Positions 1-11,800 of a stretch of DNA of 64,000 bases are shown one piece after another. Position numbers and translations under genes: made by a program. The stretch is taken from contig NC_092045.1 of NCBI RefSeq assembly GCF_003086295.3, positions 88,984,693 through 89,048,692 on the forward strand, written 5' to 3'. The stretch comes from Arachis hypogaea. Taxonomy: Eukaryota; Streptophyta; Magnoliopsida; Fabales; Fabaceae. Position 1 is the stretch's first letter. Each line of letters begins with the position of its first letter. Under the pieces are notes generated by a model, which was not told where the DNA came from, made no database searches, and saw only the letters and a list, made by a program, of their open reading frames with translations.

Positions 1-861
1 TGCAACGTATATCTTGGAATAAGAATAAAAGAGAATTGAATAGAAAGTAATAGTAATTGTATTGAAACTTGAGGTACAGCAGAGCTCCACACCCTTAATC
101 TATGGTGTGCAGAAACTCCACCGTTGAAAATACATAAGTGAAAGGTTCAGGCATGGCCAAATGGCCAACCCACATGGTCTAAGGACTAGGCATCCAAAGA
201 TGTTCCTCAGATCTAAAGTGATCAAAAGACGACTAATACAATAGTTAAATGTTCTATTTATACTAAATTAGCTACTAGGATTTACACGAGTAAGTAATTG
301 ATGCATAAATTCACTTCCGGGGCCCACTTGGTGTGTGCTTGGGCTGAGCTTGATCTATCCACGAGCTGAGGCTTTTCTTGGAGTTGAACGCCAAGTTATA
401 ACGTGTTTTGGGCGTTCAACTCCGGATCATGACGTGTTTCTGGCGTTTAACTCCAGACAGCAGCATGTACTTGGCGTTCAACGCCAAGTTACGTCGTCAA
501 TTTCCGAATAAAGTATGAACTATTATATATTGCTAGAAAGCTCTGGATGTCTACTTTCCAACGCCATTGAGAGCACTTCATTTGAAGTTCTGTAGCTCCA
601 GAAAATCTATTTCGAGTTCAGGGAGGTCAGATTCTAACAACATCAGCAGTCCTTTTGTCAGCCTTTTTCAGAGTTTTGCTCAAGTCCCTCAATTTCAGCC
701 AGAAATTACCTGAAATCATAGAAAAACACAAAAACTCATAGTAAAGTCCAGAAATGTGAATTTAACATAAAAACTAATGAAAACATCCCTAAAAGTAGCT
801 TGAACTTACTAAAAACTACCTAAAAATAATGCCAAAAAGCGTATAAATTATCCGCTCATCA
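1..861 (-). mobile_element. Partial Athila-type LTR, cut by the window edge
   Basis: The segment resembles the U3-side half of the LTRs at 31107-32835 and 39685-41413. Shared landmarks are the stretch around 'gcagagctccacacc' and 'tccaccgttgaaaatac', the GGCGTT/AACGCC palindromes at about 380-495, and the end 'tccgctcatca' at 861. In element orientation this end is the LTR start TGATGAGCGG, so the element is on the minus strand. The other half lies outside the window, so it cannot be told whether this is a solo LTR or part of a full element. The bases after it (ttaga, 862-866) would be the target duplication. Confidence 0.85.
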
Positions 862-1189
862 TTAGACATGAGAAAAAATTGTAAAACAATTAGTGTCTCA
901 AGTTAAAAATTAGTGTTTAAGCATTTTAGAGAGACACAAAATACATGTTTTTAATGGGTGTTTGTGTACGACTATGTCTTTCATCATTTTTGTCTCAGTA
1001 AACAAACACCATACATGTACTCCTGTGTACTCCTGTGTCTATATTTTGATGGACATGTATATCAAAAACAGACGCTGTGATATGTGTACTACTTTATTTT
1101 TTTAATAATATAAAAAATTTGATAATAAAAATGTATTATGTATAATGTATATATATTTTTAATTGGTTAAAAATTTTATTTATTTGATA
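862..1189. other. Non-coding AT-rich stretch
   Basis: No coding frame is visible. The stretch around 900-1080 contains near-palindromic pieces built on 'gagacacaaaa' and 'tgtctcagtaaacaaacacc', which suggests an old repeat fragment. No element boundaries could be fixed. Confidence 0.4.
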
Positions 1190-2916
1190 TTTTTAGGTAT
1201 ATATTGAAACATGCAAGAAGTCTAAAGAGAAGTAAGATTATATTGAAAAGAAAATTGATATTAAAAGACAAAGAAAATACAAAGCAAAGCACAATTCAAG
1301 GTAGATTTCATATAAAAAAATAAATTAATTATTTTATCATTTTTGTTTTTAGGTTAGAATAATATATTTTTTTATTTGGTATTTTTAAGTATGTCAGTTC
1401 TATATATTTAGTTTTTATTGGGTATACAAAATAACTAACATGTCATGAGTATTTTGGCCGAATGAAAGCCCATAAAATACAATATTTTCTATATATTATT
1501 TAGCTATTGACAAGTAATAAATTATTAATTTACATTATCTTCGCAATATGTTACTAAATTTGTTTATGAAAAAATTACAGGAAATTCAAGTGATAGTTCC
1601 AATGGTGTGCATTTTTAATCGGTGTTGTCGAACATTACAAATAGCATTAATACATATTTATTTTTAGATGATTTTTTTGGAACTTACTTATGGGAATGTA
1701 TATGCACTTTATGTATTTTGATTTTCCTATTATTTATTCAATTATAAACTTTAACAGAAAATATGTTCAAAACTAATATCTCGAGTTATCTTATTAGGTA
1801 ATAACCCAACACCATATTGATCAAGGTCTCCAACTACTAATCTACACTATGAAAAAAAATGATGTTCCAATATTAGTGATATTAGTAATTCGAGTATCAC
1901 ACGTGAAGCATATGATAGTCCATGTCATCAGACAAGTCAACAACATCTTTAACAAACATAAAATAATATCTACCAGTTACTATGTTAATATGTTTTTATT
2001 ACTTAAAGACCAAACATTTAACTTTTTAATTGGTCTATTAAAAACAATCATTGGTATATGCTAAATAATTATTATAGATTCATTGGAGTACACTAATCGA
2101 ATTAGATTGCAAAGGGATGTAAGACTGAATAGGAAGACTATGCTACTTCAAAAGAGCATGGTAAGATAAGCATGATAGATTGTAATTATCACAAAGCTAA
2201 AATTTTACTTCTTTTATCTTTAATACTACCTTCATAATATATATTCATAATTCAGCTGATTCAAACATTTAACATATATTCATTTTTCTTTTTTTATAAT
2301 ATAAAGTACTTGATGTATTATCTCTAATGATTACAGGAGCAAGTACATCTAATTCAAATTTAGATACTAAAGAATTAGAAGAAGTGTGCATAGTTGAAAA
2401 AAAAAGACACATGATACAAAGAGAAATATTTTTGAAGGAATTGACTACAAATCTTTCAAAAAATTTTCAAAAAGTTGAGGATATTACTGAAAATACGACT
2501 ATTTTAGATGATTCTGTGCAAATTTAATACCCAGCCATATTCGATGTTGCTGAGAATACAGGTAATTTAAGAAGTAGCAATATCAGCACTTTATTATTTA
2601 CTATTGTTATGCTTTTTATAAACAAAAAATTATCGTTTAGTGTTCAAGTTTTAAAATTCAAACTAAGATATGGTTATATATTATAATTTTTGTATTTGAA
2701 CATTAATTTATTATAAAACTTAAATCTTGAGGTTGACACAATGAAATTGTATTATATGATCTCATCTTTTTAATCCATAAATTGTATTTTTCGGTAATCT
2801 TTTATAAATATTATTTTTATACTTAACATGGTGAAAGAAAGGTATATTTTTATATAAAGTATTTGTTGCAGATATAACTAAAACAATTTATTATCTTGGT
2901 GATTATTAGATGTGAT

Positions 2917-4150
2917 AGATATTGGTGATCCAGAATTTTTTGTCGGCATTGCGACGCCATGATGTGGTATGAGGAGAGACCAGAGAAGTCCAAAACAGGA
3001 TCCAATTTTGAGTTCTCAATATGTTGTATGCGAGGGAAGGTACAACTGCCGTTTTGAAGCACTTGATCGGACGCTCAGGAATCTTATGTCAGTTACCGAT
3101 CAACATAAGACACATCAACCATTTGGTGGTAAGATTGTTGTTCTAAGAGGTGATTTCAGACAGAAAATTTCGGTGATTCTGAAAGGAAGTAGACACGATA
3201 TATTAGCATCCGCTATTAACTCATCCCATCTGTGGTCATTTTGTAAGGTTCTGAAAATGCATACGAATATGAGGCTTCTAATGTCTTCTTCGGATCAAGA
3301 TGAAGGTGAAATGAAGATATTTGCTAATTGGATACTTGATGTTGGAAATGGAAATATTGGCTCTGTTGTTGGTGATGAATTAAAAGTTAAAATTCCAGAT
3401 GATCTATTGATTACAACTACTGATGATCCTCTCTCTCATTTGGTAGACTTTGCATATCCAAATTTGTTGCAAAACATGTCAGATTACAGGTATTTTCAGA
3501 GTAGAGCAATTCTTGCACCCACACTTAAGAGTGTCGAGAAGGTAAACGATTTCGTCTTGACAATCTTTCCAGGGATGGAAAAGGAGTATTTGAACTCTGA
3601 CACAACATGTCAAGCTGATGAGAATGAAGATGTAAAACAAGAGTGGTTCACACCAGAGTTTCTAAATGACATCAAATGTTCGGGACTACTCAATCACAAG
3701 TTGACTTTGAAGCCAGGAGTCGCTGTAATGCTACTGCGAAACATAGACCAGACTTCATGTTTATGTAACGGGATAAGATTAATAGTTAACAAACTTGGCA
3801 GCAACGTAATTAGAGCGGCGGTAGTGACCGGTAGAAATATTGGAGATAAAGTGTACATTCCAAGAATGAACTTGATCCCTTCAGATTCAGGATTGCCATT
3901 TAAGTTCCAATGGAGACAATTTTCATTAACAGTATGCTTTGCAATGACCATTAACATGAGTCATGGTCAATCATTATCACATGTACGGCTTTATTTGCCA
4001 AAATCAGTGTTCACCCATGAACAACTTTATGTTGCTTTATCAAGAGTTAAGAGTCGCAGTGGCCTCAGGGTTTTAATTCTAAATGAAGACAGCAATCCAA
4101 AGTCATCAACAACAAATGTCGTGTTCAAAGAGGTTTCTAATAATATTTAG
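2917..4150 (+). pseudogene. Helitron Rep/PIF1-like helicase, internally deleted
   Basis: Frame 2969-4150 encodes the C-terminal half of a PIF1-family helicase. Visible pieces are GGKIVVLRGDFRQ (residues about 53-65), then VMLLRNIDQTSCLCNG, and the final block with MSHGQSLSHVRLYL and YVALSRVKSRSGLRVLI. Just upstream (2917-3050), in another frame, the DNA encodes an N-terminal Helitron block (DIGDP, then HCDAMMWYEER and SICCMRGKVQLP). The two blocks are joined directly near 3050. The whole HUH replication-initiator domain and the Walker A part of the helicase are therefore missing. The start codon of the open frame is not the original one. The product could not nick DNA and is not expected to be functional. 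Confidence 0.85.
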
Positions 4151-4604
4151 GTAAGAATAATATTATTTTTATTTTAATAACATGTTATGATTTACACTTT
4201 TGTACAAATCTTTACTGTAAATATAACTAATTTATCTATAACTCTTTTTTCAAATTTGAAATGAAATGTGTAACAAGGAGCACAACATCCAATGATTTTC
4301 TAATGAACTTAGTAAGATACTAGGTTGTCGATAAATTTTCATTAGCTTTTTGATATAAAATTTAGGGTAAAATTAACATGCTATTATTACAGTTATATAT
4401 GTTCTTATTTTTTTTTATCTTCCTCCTTATGGTTCAAGAATATTATAAACTTCAAACTCTTCTATTCATATTTTACTTTGAATAAAGATAAAACAACATA
4501 TTTAACACATTTATTATATAACGATGATAGTATTATATTAAATTTAAAAAATATATGATTATAAAATATTATTTTTAATTTAACTTATCAAATTTAAATA
4601 TAAG

Positions 4605-4632
4605 CCCGTGCATCACACGGGTTTAACACTAG
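4605..4632 (+). other. Helitron 3' terminus: hairpin plus CTAG
   Basis: Stem CCCGTG / CACGGG with loop CATCA at 4605-4621, an 7-base spacer (TTTAACA) and terminal CTAG at 4629-4632, followed by T at 4633. This is the standard rolling-circle termination structure of plant Helitrons. Confidence 0.9.
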
Positions 4633-5324
4633 TCTTTACATAAATCGAATCAAATAAATTTAATTTAGCATGTTGAGTAGTAAATCGAATCAACTTTATT
4701 CGTAGTCACAAAAAAAATCAACTTTATTCCATTCACTACTAATACAACATATATATATAAATCGAATCAACTTGATTTGATTTACTACTTACAACACATA
4801 CATAGTAAATCGAATTAACAAAAATTACATTTTTACAAACTTATAAATTCAAAAGGGAATAATAAACGATTTTTAAAAATTTATTAAAAATAATCTTTTA
4901 ACTCATTAGCATCTAAAGAATCGTTATCGAGACTTTTGATATTGAAAAAATTATTATAAAGTATAGCCCTCCAAAATGGTATAAGTGTTAAAACTTAGAT
5001 TTTTTTCAGAGTCAAAAGTAACAAATAATTATGCAATATAAAAAAGATCTACTATATTTATACAATATGTAATTTGAAAAATAATTAAATTATTTTTTAT
5101 TAATATAATATTTTTAAAAATAAAAAAATAAATAAATGTCAATAATCTATGCAGATAGTAAATCGAATTAACTTGATTCAATTTATTTTGTATGTATTAT
5201 ACAGTAATAAATTAAATCAAATTGATTTAATTTTGATTCGATTTACTTAATAGTAAATCAAGGTTGATTCGATTTACTACTCAACATACTAAATCAAATT
5301 CATCTAATTTAATTTATATAAAGA
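4633..5324. mobile_element. Short non-autonomous TIR element (MITE-like, possibly MULE-derived)
   Basis: The first about 70 bases and the last about 70 bases are imperfect inverted repeats. Both read, from the outside in, 'tcttta-ataaat', then 'aatttaattt' or a close variant, then 'atgttgagtagtaaatcgaatcaac'-like sequence. The motif AATCGAATCAA recurs through the interior (about 4745-4820 and 5155-5280). There is no coding capacity. The left end directly abuts the Helitron CTAG, so the left target duplication cannot be read and the superfamily stays open. Confidence 0.65.
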
Positions 5325-6206
5325 TATTTAAGACTGATTTGTATAAGAATTAGTGTAGGATATTTACATAATTTTTAACTCCAAACTATTCATTCATGTA
5401 ATTTATTCATAAATTTGGGTATAAATCTATATATTGTTTAACTCATTTTTAATATTTTTTGTATTTCAATATATATTTTATATTGATAATTGATTTAATT
5501 TAGTAATTAATTTTTGATATATAAATAATATAGTTAAAAAAAATTAACTAATATTTTTATTTTTGTTTTACATTTAAACCAATGCTGATAATTTTTTTTA
5601 TATTTTTTACATTAAAGATGTTGGCCCTATCATTCCCCAAATAAATATACAAATCACATTTTCTTCATTCTAATTCACATCCACTCCTTATATTTTGTTT
5701 TCATTCCATTTATTATATGTCACACCATCTTCAAAATTCCAAAAATACAATTTATTTTACGATATAAAATCAAATAAATACATTTTTAAACAAATATTAA
5801 AAAATTATTTAAATTTATTATTTTTAGTTATCAGTTAGTCATTAATATTTAAAAATATAAAATAAAATATGTTATTAAAGTACTAGACTAAAAAAATTAA
5901 ACTAAAAAAATTAAATTAATAATTAAATAATGATAAAAAATAAAATTTTAATGACCTTAGCAATTTTGTTTTTGAATTCAGAAAAAACACGTGATGAAAA
6001 TATAGTATATAGTATCAAAAACATCAATATTATGGTATTAAATTTGATGAGAGGAGGACAAGTTGCAAAAACAAACCTGTGGGAATGAATGCATGAAGCC
6101 ATGAAAGAATTTTGCTAAAACAGAGAGCAGTAGAGTGAAGAAATAGATGGGAGGGATGTGGTGGGTCCCAATTCGAAAGAAGTAGAGATGAGAGCAAAGG
6201 TTACGT
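5325..6206. other. AT-rich intergenic region upstream of the WAT1-like gene
   Basis: Very AT-rich sequence without a credible reading frame. The last few hundred bases should hold the promoter of the transporter gene that starts at 6418. No element boundaries were recognised. Confidence 0.5.
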
Positions 6207-6217
6207 TTATATATATA
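6207..6217 (+). promoter_or_regulatory. Candidate TATA box of the WAT1-like gene
   Basis: TTATATATATAA lies about 205 bases upstream of the ATG at 6418, a plausible distance for a plant promoter with a 150-180 base 5' leader. Assigned by position and sequence only. Confidence 0.45.
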
Positions 6218-6351
6218 ATGAAAACCACACACGTCCCCCTGCCCTTATTATATCACTTAAATTACATTAATGTCTTGTTTGTTACTATGTGTGTGAAGTG
6301 TGAGATAGATGTGAAGAGTCTCATCATCGATCACTCAACGCCTCAGAAATA

Positions 6352-6352
6352 A

Positions 6353-6396
<44 letters not shown>
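6352..6396 (+). repeat. (AAAG)n microsatellite in the 5' leader
   Basis: About eleven AAAG units end some 20 bases before the start codon of the transporter gene, so they probably lie in its 5' UTR. The run is a likely length-polymorphic marker. Confidence 0.9.
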
Positions 6397-6417
6397 GTAG
6401 AGTAGAGTACAGTAGTA

Positions 6418-7425
6418 ATGAAAGGACAGAAAGCCTATGCGGTTGTGTTTGTGATACAAGCCATATATGCTGCCATGTTTCTTCTATCAAAAGCAGCATT
6501 CGATCATGGCATGAACAATTTCATCTTTGTCTTTTACAGACAGGCCATTGCAACCCTTTTTCTCATCCCTTTTGCTCTCTTCTTCGAATGGTATTAATTC
6601 GATTTTCAGATTAATTCTATAATAATAATGTGAAACTTCTTCCACTAATATATAATTGTGTAGGAAAACTGCGCCGCCTTTGCCTTTCGTCACCTTCTGC
6701 AAGATCTTCCTCCTTTCATTCTGTGGGTACGTATGAGTTCATATATGTTCCAGATTTACACTTAATTATATTTAATTTTTAATAATTTGCAGCATTACTT
6801 TGAGCTTGGATGTGTATGGTATTGGTCTTATGTACACGTCAGCAACGTTGGCTGCTGCTACCACAAACTGTCTTCCAGTTATCACCTTCTTCTTGGCGCT
6901 CTTACTCGGGTACCACATATTTAATTTTACCTACCATAACTTGTCTTTAAATTCTGTCCTCTGTCATGGAAATACAAAAATAGACTTCAAAATGGAAAAG
7001 TTTTTTTTTTTTTTTCTTTCGAATAAAAAAATTTTGTGATCGACTAAGTAATGAACTCAAATAATCCGACTTTAATTATATATGACCATTAACTTTATAA
7101 TTCCTGTGTGAGCTTCATTACTTTGATTTTAAGAGTGATTTAACTCTAATTTATCAGTTTGTCAACTTTGTCGCTTTAAAGGATGATCCTCAAAAGAGGA
7201 TCAAGCAAAAACATCAGTTGTACTTAAATACTTGGACATCACCAGCTCGACCCAGTCCAGTTTTTCAGGTTTTGTTGGTTCATATTCCTTATGAGTTGTG
7301 AATAACACTCGCAGCTAGCGAATCCTAAAAGTACTGCCTTCATATTTTATTCTTTAGGGTAGCTAGCTAGAGAGATCTATACCATACACTATATTTCATT
7401 TAAATAAATAAACCACGAATATCTT

Positions 7426-7474
<49 letters not shown>

Positions 7475-8775
7475 CATTTTGACCTAGTAGAAACTAGAAG
7501 GTTGATCATCAGTTATATACATAAATAGTAGTGTAGTACACGTAGATATAGACGCATTTCTGTGTGTATATATGAAGGAAAATGACAGCAGTTGAAAAAG
7601 AAAGAAAGAAAGAAAGAAAGAAGGGGCAAAGGGTGTGAAGATAAGGCACTTAGAAAAGAAGACATTTTAAATTAGATATCCCATTCGTATTTCCAACGTA
7701 ACACTAGCTTTAGTAAATTTGATTAAATTGACGATTCCTACGTCTTTTAGTTAAGTGAAAGATAAAAGGTACTGTTTGTAACTTTTTTTCAGAGATATAT
7801 ATGCTTACATCAGAGGTTAAATACATATTATATGAATTCTTCGGTGTCTACAGAAATTGTTGTGTTCAAATTGTCGGAATATAAATTGATTAAGGTGAGA
7901 TCTATTTCTTTATATTTGATTCAACTAGTAAAATATAAGCACCATAAAAAGACCTATCTTTATACTTATGGGACAGAGATACAACTAGTATATCTAATAT
8001 TAGATATTGATGTTCAAGCTAGGTAAATAATTTTAAGATAATGAGTGATTTGTGAATAAATAATCGAAAATAGTTAGTAACAAAAAAAATTAGCCATGCT
8101 AAGTGCAAAATCAAAGTTGGATTTTTGTGGGCTGGTCCAGCTCTCGTTTCTTCTCCAATAAACCTAATTAAGTATTAATGGTTGGTTAAGATCCTAGCCT
8201 TGTTATATCTAGCCGCTACACGTTTAGGTCTGAAATTCAAATATTGCAAATTTGGTTGAAGGTTGTACCAAAAAGAAAAGAAATTACAAAAGAAAGATTT
8301 AAAATCACTTTCCAGATGAGAGAGGACAAGACGTAGCAACGTACATATGCCGATGCTTACTGGGAGCGAGATTCTTCTACCTGAGACTGGGAGTGATAAC
8401 ATCTAAAAGCAGGTGTACTATATGTTGGGCTATTGGCATCAACTCTAATCTTAATAATGATAATAAAATCTCACCGAAATTCAGAAATAATAATGAATTC
8501 ATGAGCATCATCACTATTATTTATCAAACATAATAATTCGAGTGTTAATAAAATATTTTCTTTGTTCTGCATGGGAGCTTAGCTTCCTCACTCTAATTAT
8601 GGAGCACAATGCAACATCGTATATAAAAAATATTTGAAAAAAAAAAGATAAAATTCATTAAAAATTATTTTATTTTGCATTCATAATTATTACTCTTGAA
8701 ATAAATAATAATATTAAATATATAAAATTATGGATAATAAATTAAATTAGACAATTTTAAATGAATATCTCCTTA

Positions 8776-8835
<60 letters not shown>

Positions 8836-11800
8836 TTAATTGTCATTAATTATATATTTTTTGAATTATATTCTATACTAATTAATAACATTAATTGTCA
8901 TTAATTAGTGGTTATTTAAATTTTTTTAAAATATACAAAATTAATAATTATTAATTGCTTCTTCTTAATTTAATTCATCTTTTACCATTTATTACGCAAA
9001 TAATAATTCCTCTTTCTAAAAAAAACATACAAAACATAGGAAAAAATTATCCAAATCCTAAGAAAAAACATACAAAATATAGGAAAAAAATCATCCAAAA
9101 CTAATAAAAAGGATCATCCGAAATGTAGAAAAAAGAAACATAAAAAACTAGTTAAAAAGGATCATCCGAAACCAAATAGGAGGAGAAGAAGAGTCGCAGG
9201 GTGGCCGACGACGACGACTTGGAAGGCGTTGCGTGGACAGTGGAGGGACTCGCGGTGGCGTGTTGCGACGAGTGGAGGAGTCGCTATGGATTAGAGCAGT
9301 TGATCGCGCGTTGCGAATGGGGTCCTGGTGGTGGCTGCATTGTGGCGGATGGAGAGTCGTGGGTGCGAGTGGCGAGCGATGGAGAGTCGCGAGCGACAAG
9401 GGTGCGTCGGGCGAGCGATGGGGAGTCGCGATGGGACGCGAAGAGGGTGAAGTAGAAGCGCAATAATAGTTGTCTTTCTTGCGCGAACGGCAGATAAGGT
9501 AGCGGAGAAGGATGCAAAGACGACCTGCGATGGCGCGCGAGGATGGTGCTGCGGCGACACTAGCGACGTGAGAACAAAACTGTTGTAGTTTGAGACATTG
9601 GAAAGAGGGATTAGAATTTGTGATTTTATGTGGTGAATGATAAATGGAAGTAAAAATAAATTAGAATAAGTTTTGATTCAAAAATGCTATTAATGTTAAT
9701 TAATCAAATTTTAAATTTAAAAAATAATTTAAAATTAATTATTATTAATTATGTTGTTCAATTTTGGGCTGATGGACACTTGACTCCTATACTTTTCCTT
9801 GTTATTTATGTTCCTGATTGGGGAAACAACTAAATGGTTTAATTTAATGAGCATGATGCGTTCGCATTTGGACCCTTAGTTTGTTCTTCAATTCTAGCAT
9901 TGGAGCTTTTACAGCTACATGCTATTGCTATGTGGCATTCACGTGAAGCAACCGTTTCCTTAAATGAGAGACGCCCATTTTTCCCTTCCAGACATTTTAT
10001 TCCCAGCCATATAGAAAATAAATAACAGAGGTGATTATTCTCCTATATACCCTCCTATAATCAGATTCTATTGTTCGACATCTACTACCTCCTAAAAGTA
10101 TACACTACTTTAAGTATTATTTAGCTCCTCTAATCTTGACAATATATTAACTGGAAGAGTGTGTGTTTAACATTTCTTTATAGGTCTTATATATTAATCA
10201 TAGTATATACATTGTTACTCCAAGTTAATTAAGTTTATTTTTATGTTTTAAGGATTGAAAGCTTGAAAGTAAAGACAGCAGCGGGGATTGCTAAGCTGAT
10301 AGGCATTGGTGCATGCTTGGTTGGTGCAGCAACTCTTGCCTTTTACAAGGGTCCTCATTTGGAATTTCTAAGCCACTATCACATTCTAAATTATCATAAA
10401 ACCCAACAACACCAAGGTCATGCTCAATCTCATACATGGATAAGGGGCTGCTTCTTCATGCTCCTCTCCAATACCTTTTGGGGGATGTGGCTTGTGCTAC
10501 AGGTATAATCTTAATCTTAATTTATGTTTTTGGTCCTTAATTAATTATTACCTAGCTAACATGTTATTTAATTTTAATTAACCTGTAGGCTTTTGTCATA
10601 AAAGGTTATCCTTCCAAGCTTCTTTTCACAACTCTTCAGTGTTTCTTAAGTTCAATTCAATCTTTTGTCATTGCCTTGGCCGTAGAAAGGAACATCGACG
10701 AATGGAAACTGGGTTGGAATCTCAGGCTCCTATCCGTAGTATACTGTGTATGTTAATCCTCTCAACCTTAATATATACCTATATTGATTAATGTACATTG
10801 TTAATTATTTATTAACTAGCCTCAATTTTTGTAATCTATAAACTCATGACTGATTGTAAATAACCTGTGATTTATATACACACAGGGGGTTATGGTGACC
10901 GGTGTCACATATTACTTACAGACATGGGTTATAGAAAAGAAAGGACCTGTGTTTCTAGCAATGTCAACACCACTTAACCTCATTATCACAATCTTCGCCT
11001 CTGCAATTATCTTGGGCGAGATAATCACTTTGGGGAGGTAATTAATTAGCTTTATTATTCTACTAACATATTGATTGAGTTGTGATATTTCAACTGAGAT
11101 TATGCTATATAAATAAGTTATTTTTGTTAACCAAGTTTAATTAAGTTAATTTAATACTATGAAGTACAAACATTTTTTTTATTTACTGTGTTTGCGTGTC
11201 GGATATATTTCGAACGTGACACTAATCGACACGTATGATATATATGTCTTTTGTATCTAATCGTGTCTTAATAAAAAATAACAAAATTTGTTTCCAGCAC
11301 ATTTAGATTTGGACACACCTAAATATCATTATGTATCAGCGTATCCAACCTTATTTTTAACATTTATTTTTGAAATAAGTTTAAAAATAATATATATTAT
11401 TAAAATTTAAAATAGAAAATATTTTTAAATACTTTATATAATTTAAAAAATATATTAAAAATAATTAAAAATTAATTTATATTTCAATATCGATAAAAGA
11501 CCAAAATATCATTATAATTTATCTAAAAAATAATTTATATTTTATATATATGTCATATTTCCATGGGGTAAAAAACGTGATTAAGCCATGGGAGTGGAAA
11601 ATTTACGGAAATCAGCCAAACTGAATTCCTAGACACCATTCAACCAGAAGCAAATTATTATATAATTCGAATCTAATCGTTTTGAATTAAAATCCCATGT
11701 AGTTTGACGTGACTTAATTCGAATTACATGCATGCATGAGTATCAAGTAGTTCGAAACAACTTGTTTCGAATTAGTATAGAGTAATTCGAATTAAGTAAA

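Larger units (their letters stand above)
1190..4632 (+). mobile_element. Degenerate Helitron (3' end certain, 5' end not found)
   Basis: The right end is a canonical Helitron 3' terminus: a GC hairpin (4605-4621), a short spacer, then CTAG (4629-4632) followed by T. Upstream are remnants of a Rep/helicase polyprotein. Short lysine-rich exon-like frames at about 1200-1290, 2070-2160 and 2327-2526 look like the poorly conserved N-terminal exons of plant Helitron proteins, and the clear part is at 2917-4150. The 5' TC terminus was not recognised, so the start given is the leftmost exon-like segment and is only a guess. Helitrons insert between A and T without target duplication, so flank comparison cannot help here. 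Confidence 0.75.

Noticed and set aside
9148..9560. Overlapping open frames on both strands (77-89 codons) in the GC-rich island
   Set aside because: Open in several frames at once because stop trinucleotides are rare in GC-rich, repetitive DNA; no recognisable domain.
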